A DNA stretch of 64,000 bases from Biscogniauxia marginata. Taxonomy: Eukaryota; Ascomycota; Sordariomycetes; Xylariales; Xylariaceae. Below the pieces are notes generated by a model. It did no database searches. It saw nothing but the letters and a program-made list of their open reading frames with translations, and was not told the origin of the DNA. Position numbers and translations under genes: made by a program. The DNA is taken from positions 1 through 64,000 of the forward strand of contig MU404204.1 of the NCBI GenBank assembly GCA_022695795.1, written 5' to 3'. Positions 45,678 through 56,928 of the stretch are shown in pieces. Numbering within the stretch: the stretch's first letter is position 1; each line of letters begins with the position of its first letter.

Positions 45678-46835
45678 CTACAGAGTACCCTTTTGGCTCC
45701 CGTATGCCCCGAAACTATGAGGTCTTGTCTGAGGATCATACGCAGGTGGCCCTGGTGATGGGAGCCACGAGAACCTCATAACTTCGCCCAGCTCGATTCT
45801 TGGCTGGCCCTGGATCTCCACTGGTGGCGTTTCCGCATCTAGTTCGTGAATCGACCGCGACATTAGTTGTATAGTAGGTTGTTGTAAGTCGGCATCGGTC
45901 TTTGCTTGGGACTCGATATCCCCTTGAACCTCTTCGTGGAACTCCGCAGCTGGCTTCGGTTTATTCGGGCGATAGCGCCTCCAAAGGAAGAACGCTGCAA
46001 TGCTCAGGAGGGATAGCGTGGCGACAGCTACCCCGACGGTAATACCGGCGATAGCACCGGTTGACAAGTCGCTGTTGCTGGAAGACTGCGCGGCGACGGA
46101 GGCATTAGTGACAGATGGAGAGGCCGAGGACGCTGCGAATTCAGGTAAGCAACTTGGTGTGGATTTTCAAACTAGAACCTTACATGGAGCCACTCCGTGG
46201 TCGCAATCGTATACCCCAGAGCAGGTTTTGCCAATATGACTGTATAAATTCGCGGATGTCCTTTGCCAACATGTAAAATCGCCGTACCCATTATTCCCTG
46301 GCCCTGCGTAATCGCCGTCCTGGCCCGAGGGGCCTAGCGTAGCTCTGAAAGTGACACCTGTGTCACTGAAATATGCCGACGAATTACTGTTCGCCCATTG
46401 CTGAGTTGTGTTCTCTTGCGTATCAACCTGCGCAATATCGTCGGGCGAACTGTCTGGGGAGCCTGAGTAATAGGCAACTTCTGATGATACTACACCATCA
46501 GTTGATTCGCAGTCCGCTAGCACGACATCTGTCATCACTCGGGTTAGTGGTCACTCCGTGATCATAGCCTTGCAAAGCTTCATCTTATCCTTGCCACTCG
46601 GGGAATAATGGCGGATGGTATGTGCTCGGGATCATCGCATTCAATCGAAATTCCAGGAAACAATATGCAAGAAAAGGCTCTTACGTTCTCCGGCTGTGCG
46701 CCGCTGCAGTCGTCTTCGAGCACGAGTTCTTCTTGCAGCTATGTTGGTCGACGATGCTTGTGGTATGAAGATTATGCTTGCCAAAGCAAGGAGACCGTCG
46801 AGAGAGCCCGCAGCTCTATAAGTGCCTGGAAGCAT
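45678..46835 (-). CDS. Single-pass membrane protein with Ser-rich extracellular domain
   Basis: Exons 46835-46685, 46528-46184 and 46132-45678 keep frame (316 aa). The first intron (156 nt, ending after CTAAC..GACAG) is the least certain. The N-terminus is signal-peptide-like (SLDGLLALASIIFIPQASS). The ectodomain contains VVLADCESTDGVVSSEVAYY, then TFRATLGPSGQDGDYAGPGN, FTCWQ and TCSGVYDCDHG with four paired-looking Cys. A Ser/Thr-rich stalk leads to a transmembrane helix (GAIAGITVGVAVATLSLLSI) and a basic stop-transfer RRYRPNKPKP. A ~90-residue cytoplasmic tail follows. This is the layout of fungal cell-surface sensor or plasma-membrane proteins of unknown function. Confidence 0.65.
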
Positions 46836-47941
46836 GCTGTTCTCCTCTTATGAAGTCGTCGTTCGTAGAGATTCATAACAGTAATAACGAGATAATGAAA
46901 CTATAAACATGTCGGCAGTTACAACAAGCTAACACATTCATTCTTTGCTCGCCTATAAATGATAGGCCTGGCCAAGAGCAACGACCCTGCACAAAAAACC
47001 TAGTAGCATGGAAGCTTGCATGGGGCCTATGATATAGGGAGGGAAAGGACAAGGTCCATCTAAGTTTTAAAGACTGTGCGGTATTGAGGTGAGAAATCCT
47101 CGTAATTCCGCCAGTTGATCCTGTCCGGTTATAGTTAATCTGTCGAGCATCTACCTACTCTCCGGTGGATATTAAGATGCAGATTGCGATTGTGATTCGT
47201 TCACAATGGGCCTAGCGTTGCGATTTGCTGACATGTGCTTGTTCGGTTGACTAGGGAGGGTCGGCAAGGTAGTATAGTATTGGTGGCCTCTGCTTATGGC
47301 ATCGTGAGGAAGCAATAGGCTGAATAAATGCATGTCTTCCTTTCAAGTTAGAATAGCATAGCCAAACATTTTATTCCACTTATTATGCGTTGCTCTACGC
47401 CCTTTTGACCCATGTCTCCTATTTTAGGGCTAGATATTACTTCGCAAAGAAAACCGTACGATATCAGCACGCGGCAACATTGCTAATGGCCGACAGATTC
47501 AACAGAATGGCCCTTGATAATATGGGGGCCGGATTGGGTTATAACTTATCATTTTCAGGGTATCTGATGTACATAGCTGAAATCAAGGATAATATTCCAA
47601 TCCGCCAAGTGATATATAATTATCTAATCCATGTCGAGGATACTATATAGTTGACCCTTTATAGTCCTTGAAGTTTGACAGACAAAGGACAGAAAGCAGT
47701 GTTAGTTTTATATCTATTCCTATCCCAAACCCCTTGCCCTGGTATACCAATCCGTTTGATAGCGCATCCTGACTAATGTAATACATGTTAAAACGAGTGA
47801 AGTGAGGCTATGCAGATCATGCACAATACAGCTACACTAGTACGGGTATTAGAACCCCCCTGCAAATACATATTTATTCTTATTTCCGCCCGTCCCAAAA
47901 TTTCAGGATTTTGGAAATCAAGTTCAGCCCCGGGTTGTGCG
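46836..47941. other. Intergenic, no gene seen
   Basis: 1.1 kb at the 3' side of the P450 gene and 5' side of the membrane protein. The open frame 47390-47650 has no domain features. Confidence 0.45.
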
Positions 47942-50030
47942 TCAAATAGAATCGATATCCAACTCCACCTGCTCCCGTCGCTGGACCAGGACCTTAGCGG
48001 TAGGACTCGAAAGCATCGAGAATCCTCTCATAAGGGGCTTCACGTCCGTCCCGGGCGCCAACTTCCAATCGTACTTCATCAACAGGTGGCAAAGGGCCAC
48101 CTTCAGCTCGTTGGAGGCGAAAAATCGACCTGGACATGCGTGCTCGCCGTGTCCGAAGGCGAACTGGTCCCCGCTGGTGGCCACAAGTTGCGCCATGTGC
48201 TCCTTGCCCGGCTGCGATCGCATCTTGAGGAAACGTTCCGGGTCCCATTCCTCGGGGTTCTCGTAGACTTGCGGATCTTGCATTCGGGACATGTCGACGT
48301 GGATGCGCATGCCCTTCTTGAGGACAAGGCCGTTGGAGAGCTTCAAGTCTTCTGTTACACTCCGTCGTATCAAAGCTAATAGCGGTCGTCAGTTACCGTT
48401 GCGTGTACGGACAAGAATAGCTCCGGGTTGAATTTCCACTTACCAGCACCAATGGGTTTGCGACGCTGAGATTCCTTGATAAGACTGTCTAGCAATTTCA
48501 TGTTGTAAAGTGATGTTTTCTTCCATCCGCTGGCACGAAGCACGTTGACTATTTCCTCTCTCACTTGTGGGATGATTTCGGGGTGCTCTGTGATGTCAAG
48601 CATGACTTGCCCCAGCAAATCACCCGACGTATGAATTGCCACAAATGAAAGCAGCAACTGAACAGCCGCGGGGTCATACTTAACATTCTTATCCTTGGCC
48701 TCTTGGTCAATCCAGTCGAGGGCGTCGTTGAAGTAGGGTACTTTCTCTCCGGCGGCCAAAGCGGTTCGCCTGACTTCAGCTCGCTTGGCGATTACAGGAG
48801 CTATGACTTCGGTCGCTCGCGTCTTCTTTGCCCGAAGAGTCGTACAAAGTGGGAGGAACCAGTGAACATATTTCCGTAAAGCCACAGGATACGCGGCGAT
48901 TTCGAACAATGCGGCGCCTAGGTTCACTGTATATTCTTTGGTGATTTCCAGCCAGTCTTTATTCTGGCAAAGCTCGTCGCCAAGAAAGACGCGCGACGAC
49001 ATGCGAGCAATGATATCTAGTATTGCTGGCTTCAATGTCATCTCGCGCCATTCTGTATAGTCAACTTTCCTGTTTTCGCGAGTCCATCGTGTTATGGAGC
49101 TTACCTCGTGATTCTCCCATATTGAGAGAGATAGCTCGAGCAGCTTCTTCGCATAGGGGCTCAGTCACCTTGGCTTTAAGTATGAATTAGAGTCAGTTCC
49201 ATCTTTCTCTTCTATCAAGTTTCTTGTCACATACATAGGAAATGCGTCAATTGTTTTTTGGCGACGGTTTGCAATAATTGGCTGTCGCCACTGATTTGAG
49301 CAAAAGGCTCAAAGCCAGGTATGTGAACAATCCCATCCTAAGTGACAAGAATAGTTATCAGTATATCGATGTAGTTTCCAAGGAGGAGATCAGTTTTACG
49401 CACCTGCTCAATACCTCCAGAGAAGCTAACTTTCGGCTATATGACATATGAGTCAGCAAACCTCATTTTCGTGAGTTCGTGAATGGCAGCTTGGCAGTAA
49501 GAGCAGATGTCGAAAGACAAAGGGCGACCAGGAATGAGAAGGAAATAGGGCATGTTTCAAGTCTCAGAGTGGTGTGCCTCCTAATATACAAGACGAAGAT
49601 AAGCGAGGATACAGCTACTGACCTCGTTACGAATCTCGTCTAGAAACTCGGAGGGCAAGATGACAACCTCTCCATAATCCGTGATCATTCGGTACGGCTG
49701 GTTTGGATACTGTCTCCTAGCATTCTGCAGGAAGGCTCTGCCTGACTTGCGGTAGTTTTGCTTCAAATCATAAGATATTAGTGACTCGTTCTTCTAAGGT
49801 ATAATGAATTGTATAGCATTGGAACGTACTTTTGCTTGGTTCTTCGACAAGAAACTAGCAGCGTTCACTAACGGCATGTCCTTGAGGCTGGAATCTGCTG
49901 AGCTCCAAGCGTACACGACAATTATGACCATAAAAGTGAGGAGGACATAGGGTGTTGAATGAACAAATGGGAGCAGAGACTGGTAAGTCCAGTCCTCCCC
50001 CAACGAAGGTAGCTCCGACGGCGAGGCCAT
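47942..50030 (-). CDS. Cytochrome P450 monooxygenase (CYP68/ent-kaurene oxidase-like)
   Basis: Seven exons: 50030-49830, 49760-49623, 49436-49404, 49337-49235, 49173-49105, 49052-48444 and 48375-47942; 528 aa. Exon 3 is a micro-exon of 33 nt (PKVSFSGGIEQ). An N-terminal membrane helix (about 24-42, PYVLLTFMVIIVVYAWSS) is followed by the usual domain. It has an I-helix with AIHTSGD, ExxR KESQRR (E375-R378), then NPEEWDPERF, and heme motif FGHGEHACPGRF with C465. MITDYGEVVILPSEFLDEIR and EPLCEEAARAI agree with fungal P450s near gibberellin GA14 synthase and other terpenoid oxygenases of the CYP68 type. It is 8 kb from the SDR, on the other side of unrelated genes, so membership of the terpenoid cluster is possible but not certain. 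Confidence 0.88.
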
Positions 50031-50088
50031 TATTCTTGACTGGTCTGGTATTATCTGTATTCTGCTAATAATATTGTATCGTATCCTG

Positions 50089-50095
50089 TTTATAT
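50089..50095 (-). promoter_or_regulatory. TATA-like box of the second P450 gene
   Basis: ATATAAA on the minus strand about 60 bases upstream of the start codon at 50030. Confidence 0.35.
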
Positions 50096-52347
50096 GAAGA
50101 AAAAAACACAGCTAAGCAAGAATCATCACTAGAACGAACTAACAGGTCTTTATACCATAAGACGACATCTCAAACCCGAAGCGCGATAGTCCGAATAAAA
50201 TGACGAAAGTGCGCGCCCCCTTTTCCTCCGCATTCCTACGGACGGTGGTATAAATGCATCGCAAGGTAATCTGATAACAGCCTCATATAACTGGTCAGCT
50301 ACGTATGGGGATAATCCAATGATTGACGGTTCCAAAGTCCATGTGCATCCTAAGTTGGATATGCGGAGAATCGGATGGTCGGACGGTCGGACAGTTTCGT
50401 CTCTTTGTAGTATATAATACGCGAAGGATCGCGGACGTTGACTAATGACTTACAGGCACCGCATGCTGTGTTCACCGGCTGAACGCAGTGCTACGTATTA
50501 TTCATGTTGCAATTTAGGCAGTCGTCCAAACATGGCGATACAATAGAGTAGAGTAATTGGCTCCACGGCTGCAAACGACGTTGATGCCGTATGCAGTGCT
50601 GCTTCGCCACTTCACTCACCTAACCTAGAGTATATCGGATCAACGATATCAGGCGAGGCCTAGATATTCTTGCAACAGCCAGATCGATATATCCGGGCAT
50701 TGTATGCAGAGAGTCAGGCCAAAGAATCATGCACAAATTGGTAGTTCACGATATGTGAAAGTTCCCGGCTTACCCACGCTTGCTTAGACATGACATCAAG
50801 CGCGAAGTATAGCAGAGCTAGGGAATAAGCGTCTGCTAAATCATGAAGGATGGCATCTCAGCAAATGTCCCAGATATTTCATAAGTAGGCATCTTCACAG
50901 GCACAATTGTCTCTTGCCGTGACCAAGTTACGCACCGTGACGAAAGCTCAGCTTTATGCATCCAGAGTCATTCATCTTCAATGCCACCAAACCAGGGAAA
51001 CCCCGCAGTGAAAGGTGATATGTAATGATCTACTCTATTCCAAGTTGCATTGATATGGTAGCTTCGATAACTTGATCGTGTGATATGCTCCTACCCGAGG
51101 GTCTAGGTGCATATGTGAAGTCATGCGAGGCGACTTTGCTTCTTAGATCTCAACCGTAAAAGGGCCACTGCATATTCCCAGGCAACCATCTCTATTATAC
51201 CCTTGGGCGGACATTGCATATTCGACAGATGAAAGTACATAGCATAACATCCTAGTTTCCGCAGTGATTATTCGTTACCATGAGGGTAAGAAAGCTCGAT
51301 AATCCAAGTCATCTGACATATACCTCAGATAGCTAATACTCTATCTTCCTAGTCTTTAGGTTTCTTAATCATTGCGATTTTCATCGCCGTCGTCCAGCCT
51401 CGCCAAATTTGTAGAAACCTCTACCTTTCCATTCCGACACCTGAATACCAACTTTCCTGCAATGAGGGGCCCTAGCAAGACTTCTGCCAGGGAAAACACA
51501 ACGCATGGTGCGACACAGAAGGCCACGTCCAAAGTCAACGAACCGGGTGTGCCGCTTTTTGTTCGTGCAACACCCGGCAAGTCAACAGCAGCGCCACCCC
51601 CGTCGAGCGGACTCAGTCGACAATGAGCTTCGCTAGCGAACGAACATAACACGCGCCAATTTGGGCAGGCTGAAGTTCCTGCAGTAATATTCTGTCCGGA
51701 AAGGAAAGGCTCGTCTGCTTGTTGAAGCTTTGGGGGCTGTAGCTAGGACTGAAACGACAGTATGCCTCAAGCCTTTAAATATCAACACCAACTAGCGTCT
51801 GGCTGGAATCCGATGGCATGGGAGCCATGGGTATGATTAAACTGCGTTACACGGGTACCGAGGTAATAACTATTCAATTGATAATTGCTATTGGACGTAT
51901 TCTTCGCTTCCCTGTTCACGCTTCCTTTTGTAGTTCTTCCTCTATCTAGGCTTCAGTTGGAACGCCTTTCTTTGGCTTAATAATAGCCTGTAAATTAGGA
52001 GGCAGTAAAACGGAAGGATTAGACGGCTTTAATATCCACAAATGCAGTGTTATCTGAAAATTAGGCAATATAATCTGACTACTATAAATGGTTCATATAC
52101 AATTCATCACTAAAGACTATGCGACTCATGCTAGAGAGATAAGGCCATTGATGTGTGAATTGTTTAGTATGTAGATCAAGGAAGGGATATATATAGCCGT
52201 TAACGTATCTTACAACAGTCCCTTGCCTTCTCTCCCTCCTGTTCCACCTCGACTATCAAAAACGATACGTTATCAACTAGGCACTAGAGGCGAGCCTTCA
52301 TAACTATTGGTTAGCGCATATACCACAGGCATGAAGCTAATGGGGCA
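50096..52347. other. Intergenic, no gene seen
   Basis: 2.2 kb shared upstream region between the divergent P450 (left) and FAD oxidoreductase (right) genes. The 84-codon frame at 51372-51626 has biased composition but no domain or splice context and was not accepted. Confidence 0.5.
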
Positions 52348-52355
52348 TATATAAT
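52348..52355 (+). promoter_or_regulatory. TATA-like box upstream of second FAD oxidoreductase
   Basis: TATATAAT about 115 bases before the start codon at 52468; plausible core promoter. Confidence 0.35.
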
Positions 52356-52467
52356 GTCAGGGAGAAACATATTTCTCTAATTTCTATTAACCTGGCTTCC
52401 ATCGTTTCTTGCTCGCTCTTAGTCTAAAGACAGCGAAGAGGTGAAATATTACGACAGAAGATCTACG

Positions 52468-53990
52468 ATGGCTGCTATAACGGACATAAAGTCGGCTCTC
52501 CCGCCGACGTGCGATGTCTCCACGCCTTCCAATGACGACGATGTTCACAAATTCCTTAGCAAGCGATGGATGACCCTGGGGCCGTCGACCCTGCCCGCCG
52601 CGGCAGTCGTCCCGTCCACCGAGGACGACGTCGTCGCGGTGGTACGATTCGCAGCCGCAAATGGCCTGAGAGTTCTCCCTTCCTGCGGGGCATGCGGCGG
52701 CGTGGTGATCATCAACAACAAGACTCTCTATCTTGACATGGAAAAGGTTCGCTCGGTTGACGTCAACACGGAGGCGAGAACGGTCACTTTGGGCGGAGGC
52801 GCACTGACTGGGGACGTCCAGCCGGTAGTGACATCAAGGGGATTCTATACAGGTACATTCCATCAGTGATTTCTTTTTTTTCTTTTTTTTGTGGCAACAT
52901 GTATCGCTGACTGAAACATGCAGGATGGCCAAATATCGGGATAGTGGGAATGGTGGGCAACGTTCTTCTCGGGGGTATCAACCTATTAATGGTAATAATG
53001 GGACATGCCTGTGATAACCTCGTCGGCGCAAGACTTGTTACAGCATCCGGTGAGATAGTTGAGGTCTCCGCCTCATCATCTGGATCGAAGAGAGATTTGT
53101 ACAATGTACTCAAAGGTGCCGGTGCCGGCTTCGGGGTTGTCCTCTCGTTAACCCTGCGCATCTATCCCACGACCGACTTAAGTCTTGTTGATGGCAACAA
53201 GATCTCCGAAGTGGTAGCCATGTTCGCCAAGAAAGACTTCGATGCTGCTGCCAAGCTATGGGAAATACTATCGCAGAGCAAAGATCATGGTCCGCTCTCG
53301 GCAGGGTTCGTCCTCATGGCAGCGCCACCAACTATGTCAAACGCCGGCGAACCGATCATCGTAGCTCAAGGGTCGTACCCGGGACCCGCTTCCGAGGCCG
53401 AAAAAGCGTTTGCGCCATGGAACGCCCCGGAGATCCAGGAAAAGGCGATAATGGTCAAGCCCGGTCTTACCGACCTAAATACCATGAACGCCCAACGCGA
53501 TGCGATGACGACAAAGGGAAAGAACATGGACTGCTACAACGGTCTAGTCAAAGAGCTGTCTGCAGAGACGTTCCTCCGCGGCGCGAACAGGTTTGCCGCG
53601 TTTGTGGAGGCTTATGGCGCAAATATTGGTCGCACAATGACGGTCTTTCAGTCCATGCCTTCGGCAACACTAACCAGCATTGATGGCGCCGGGGAGAGCT
53701 TCATGTGCCATAGAGACCGACGTTTCCTAGTGCAGACAATGGCATGGGATCTCAAGCCTGAACATATACCCGCAGGCGTGGCGTACGGCAAAGACGTGCT
53801 TAACATCGCGCGGTCCGAGGACAAAGAGAAAGGAGTGCCGAACGCTATTCTTGGGGGAAACGGTAGGGTTCAGACTGACATGGCGGAGATTTACAGTGCC
53901 CATAAGTTGGAAATCCTGCGGAGGGTTAAGAAAGAATGGGATCCAAACGGCGTGTTCTGGAGCCCAGCGGTAGATGGGTGGGTATACTAG
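52468..53990 (+). CDS. FAD-linked oxidoreductase lacking the canonical flavin-linking His
   Basis: Two exons, 52468-52852 and 52924-53990 (intron 71 nt); 483 aa, no signal peptide. The FAD_binding_4 (PCMH) fold is recognisable from EDDVVAVVRFAAANGLRVLP, LGGGALTGDV, GWPNIGIVG, GHACDNLVGARLVTASGEIV and LKGAGAGFGVVLSLTLRIYP. The BBE C-terminal end (KKEWDPNGVFWSPAVDGWVY) is intact. Where relatives have SGGHS/G with the covalent His, this protein reads PSCGACGG (C73, C76). Where they have the Cys-containing GGG loop it reads VLLGGINLLMVIMGH. Flavin may be bound non-covalently or through another residue. Start at 52468 was taken as the first Met in frame. Divergent from the CYP68-like P450, which suggests joint action in secondary metabolism. 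Confidence 0.82.
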
Positions 53991-54436
53991 ATCAAGGACA
54001 TATCAACCTAGGTAATAGCCAACCTAGGTAATAGCAACTACAATACGTTATAATCATGGTCAAGATACATTTTCCACATTAAACCCCAAGACTTACGCAA
54101 TTATTACAAGAGGAGTACGTAGAAAAATTAGATTCTAGGGTAAGTAACCTTATTCAGGGCTCGGTGAAGCAAATGGCCTGCGCGCAATTGACGATGATGA
54201 CACGGATATCGTCTTTCGGTCACAATTCCGCCCTGCCTGTTCGGCTTTGATGCTGTGATGCGGAGAAAAGAAAGGAACATCTTCCCTTGAGCGTGATCAG
54301 TCACGACATCTAACATCATTTGACGATCATGTGCGCAGCAATATTCCGAACCTTAGGGGGACAACAACCAAACCCACATGCAATCAAGTCAGCGGGAAAC
54401 CCTTCTCGAAGGAAAAAAGATCTTTTAGGGCAAAAC

Positions 54437-54441
54437 AAAAA
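54437..54441 (-). terminator. Pol III T-run for tRNA-Asp
   Basis: Five A on the plus strand (T5 on the transcribed sense) 16 bases beyond the tRNA 3' end; a further T4 follows. Confidence 0.5.
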
Positions 54442-54457
54442 GAAGCGTTGCAATGTG

Positions 54458-54542
54458 CTCTCGATCGGGGAATCGAACCCCGGCCACCTGCGGAATTGTA
54501 ACTCATGACAAGCAGGTATCCTGACCACTAGACCAATCGAGA
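54458..54542 (-). tRNA. tRNA-Asp(GTC) with short intron
   Basis: Minus strand 54542-54458. Acceptor stem TCTCGAT pairs with ATCGAGA. The D-arm TGGTCTAGTGGTCA holds the A box and the T-arm CGGGG-TTCGATT-CCCCG holds the B box. The anticodon stem CCTGC pairs with GCAGG around loop TTGTCA...C, giving anticodon GTC. A 13-nt intron sits one base 3' of the anticodon, the normal position for nuclear tRNA introns. Discriminator base is G. Confidence 0.93.
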
Positions 54543-55368
54543 TGCGCGTTTCTGCGGCTCACTCGGTGTAGAGTGTATGCCTGCCCTCGGCCGACATGTT
54601 TCGTTCGTGGGTTATTCAGTCTTAACAGCAAACAGTCTAAGTGCATCTCAAAACTGAAGGCTGACGGGGCCAAAGTTCGTCATCAGATTTATTAAAAGGC
54701 TACCACAGATAGCCGTAGAGAGATCGGACCCCTGTAACCAGGTTGGTTGGCTGTATTAGTCCGGGGTTAGCTTCGTCGTCCGCCAGGTTCTAGGCGAACG
54801 GTCCCTTTTGATTCGGCCCGCTTTGCCTGCAATGGAAATTTTTCTTAGTCAAGGACTCCGTCTGGTTGGCCAATGACTGCGACCTGGAGGGGAGGAGGCC
54901 AGAGTGAAGAAAAAGTTTTCAACAGAGCTGGGAGAGAGTTTAAAAAAGAACGAGCCTGCGGGCCAGAGCACCGTTCGCTTATTGCCGGCGCCTTCGGCGT
55001 GTAAATAGCGGGCCCAGCCGGATCGCGAGACCCTTCGGCGGATCCGAATAGCCCATCTTGGCAAGTACAAGCCAGGGGTATGCCATCATCTCACGATATT
55101 ACGGGGGGGCGGGTACCGATCTCTTTGGAGAATTTTTTACATCATTGTATGGGGTCGTAAGTCGTGGGCTGGCAAGGTAGTCTCTAGTCGATCTCCCAAA
55201 CCATTTATAATGTGTCCGGAGGGCCACAGCGTTGCGTTATTTGCGCAACAGATTGTGTTCTTCCGTTGACTCGCCGTTGTTCTCTTCCTTGAGCTTCGAC
55301 TTGCTCGATATCCCCCAAGTCGAACATCATCAATTCGAAAGAGCGAGACGGAGAAGGACACAGACGAG

Positions 55369-56928
55369 ATGGAGGGCACCATCCCCCAAGGGGAAAAGAT
55401 GCTTCATGGAGAGAAGAAGCCAGTGGATGTCATTCAATCGCTCGATGGCTCCAATCAAGATATCGAGGCCGGTCATGACCAGCTACAACGAGGCCTCCAG
55501 AGTTACCATCTCCAGTTCCTCGCCATAGGAGGGACTATCGGTACCGGCTTGTTCCTGGGTAGCGGCGAGGCGTTGGCCACAGCTGGGCCGGTCGGCTGTC
55601 TCATCGCGTACATTTTCGTCGGCACCATCGTCTACTCGGTCATGGCGAGTCTAGGAGAGATGGCCTCGTTTATCCCCGTCGCCGGCTCGTTTACCGTCTA
55701 CGCCTCCCGCTTTGTCGACCGCTCGCTTGGTTTCGCCATGGGATGGATATACTGGTTCAGCTGGGCCACCACCTTCGCGCTGGAGCTTGTCGGCTCCGGT
55801 ATCATCATACAGTATTGGAACTCGAGTCTGAACATCGCCATATTCATCGCCACCTTTTGGGTAGTGTTCACGGCCGTCAACTTCCTGCCAATTCGCTGGT
55901 TTGGCGAGTTTGAAATGTGGTTTTCGTCCATTAAGGTTGTCACCATCATCGGCTTCATTATCTTCGCCATATGCATTGACGCCGGTGTCGGCGAAAAAGG
56001 GTACCTCGGCTTCCACGCGTGGGTGGAACCCGGCCCTTTCACGGAATATATCGTATCTGGAGATGTTGGGAAATTTGTGGGATTCTGGTCGGTCCTCGTC
56101 ACTGCTGGATTCTCGTACCAAGGGGCGGAGCTCGTTGGCGTGGGCGCCGGTGAAACAGCTGATCCTGCCAAGAACGTCCCGACAGCTATCAGATGGACGT
56201 TCTGGGGTATCGTGTCGTTATTCGTCGCTGTGATATTCTTCATCGGCCTCACGGTGCCTGCTGATACGCCCGAGCTCCTCCTCGGTACGTCCGATGCCTC
56301 TGCATCACCGCTTGTTATCGCTGCCAATCTCGCCGGCGTCCCAATCCTCCCCCATATCATCAACGGTGTCCTCCTGACTGCCGTGCTCTCCGCCGCGAAC
56401 TCGAATGTGTACTCTGGAAGCCGAATCCTAATGGCATTAGCCAGCGAAAACAATGCGCCCAAAATCTTGACACGTACGAATAGGTACGGGACTCCTTACG
56501 TTGCCGTCCTTTGTACCTCGGCGATTGGCTTGCTCTCCTTCCTCAACTTGTCTCAGAGTGGTGGAGAGGTCTTTGACTGGCTGTTGAATATCACTGGCAT
56601 CGCCGGATTCATCACCTGGGCCTGTATTAATATCTGCCACCTTCGCTTCATGAAAGCGCTGAGACATCGTCGCATCCTTCGAACCGACCTACCTTTTAAG
56701 GCTCCCTTCCAGCCCTACCTGGCAGTTTTCGGCCTTGGTTTCTGTATTCTGATCTTGTTGACGAACGGTTTTACCGTCTTTATAGAGTGGAACACCAGTG
56801 ACTTCTTCGGCGCCTACGTAAGCCTAATATTGTTTATTTTTCTGTATGTAGGGCACAAGCTGGTATTCCGTACAAAGGTTATAGCGATAGCGGACGTTGA
56901 TTTAGACAGTGACCGTGTGACGCAGTAG
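55369..56928 (+). CDS. Amino acid permease (APC superfamily, YAT-type)
   Basis: Intronless; 519 aa, typical length. A hydrophilic N-terminus (about 45 residues) precedes LQRGLQSYHLQFLAIGGTIG-TGLFLGSG, the signature first helix of fungal amino acid permeases. About 12 membrane segments follow. Conserved landmarks include GEMASFIPVAGSFTVYASRF, the SYQGAELVGVGAGETADPAKNVP loop (residues about 248-270) and SAANSNVYSGSRILMALA. It would import amino acids across the plasma membrane by proton symport; substrate range cannot be told. Third-codon GC is high, as in conserved genes here. It lies 1.4 kb from the last cluster enzyme and is more likely a general transporter than a product exporter. Confidence 0.93.
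   Translation: MEGTIPQGEKMLHGEKKPVDVIQSLDGSNQDIEAGHDQLQRGLQSYHLQFLAIGGTIGTGLFLGSGEALATAGPVGCLIAYIFVGTIVYSVMASLGEMASFIPVAGSFTVYASRFVDRSLGFAMGWIYWFSWATTFALELVGSGIIIQYWNSSLNIAIFIATFWVVFTAVNFLPIRWFGEFEMWFSSIKVVTIIGFIIFAICIDAGVGEKGYLGFHAWVEPGPFTEYIVSGDVGKFVGFWSVLVTAGFSYQGAELVGVGAGETADPAKNVPTAIRWTFWGIVSLFVAVIFFIGLTVPADTPELLLGTSDASASPLVIAANLAGVPILPHIINGVLLTAVLSAANSNVYSGSRILMALASENNAPKILTRTNRYGTPYVAVLCTSAIGLLSFLNLSQSGGEVFDWLLNITGIAGFITWACINICHLRFMKALRHRRILRTDLPFKAPFQPYLAVFGLGFCILILLTNGFTVFIEWNTSDFFGAYVSLILFIFLYVGHKLVFRTKVIAIADVDLDSDRVTQ

Noticed and set aside
51372..51626. 84-codon plus-strand frame between the second P450 and FAD oxidoreductase
   Set aside because: Ser/Pro/Thr-rich without any domain, splice context or promoter signal; could be chance in a less AT-rich stretch.
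55698..56462. Long minus-strand frame opposite the amino acid permease
   Set aside because: Antisense shadow of a conserved intronless gene; composition follows from GC-rich third positions.
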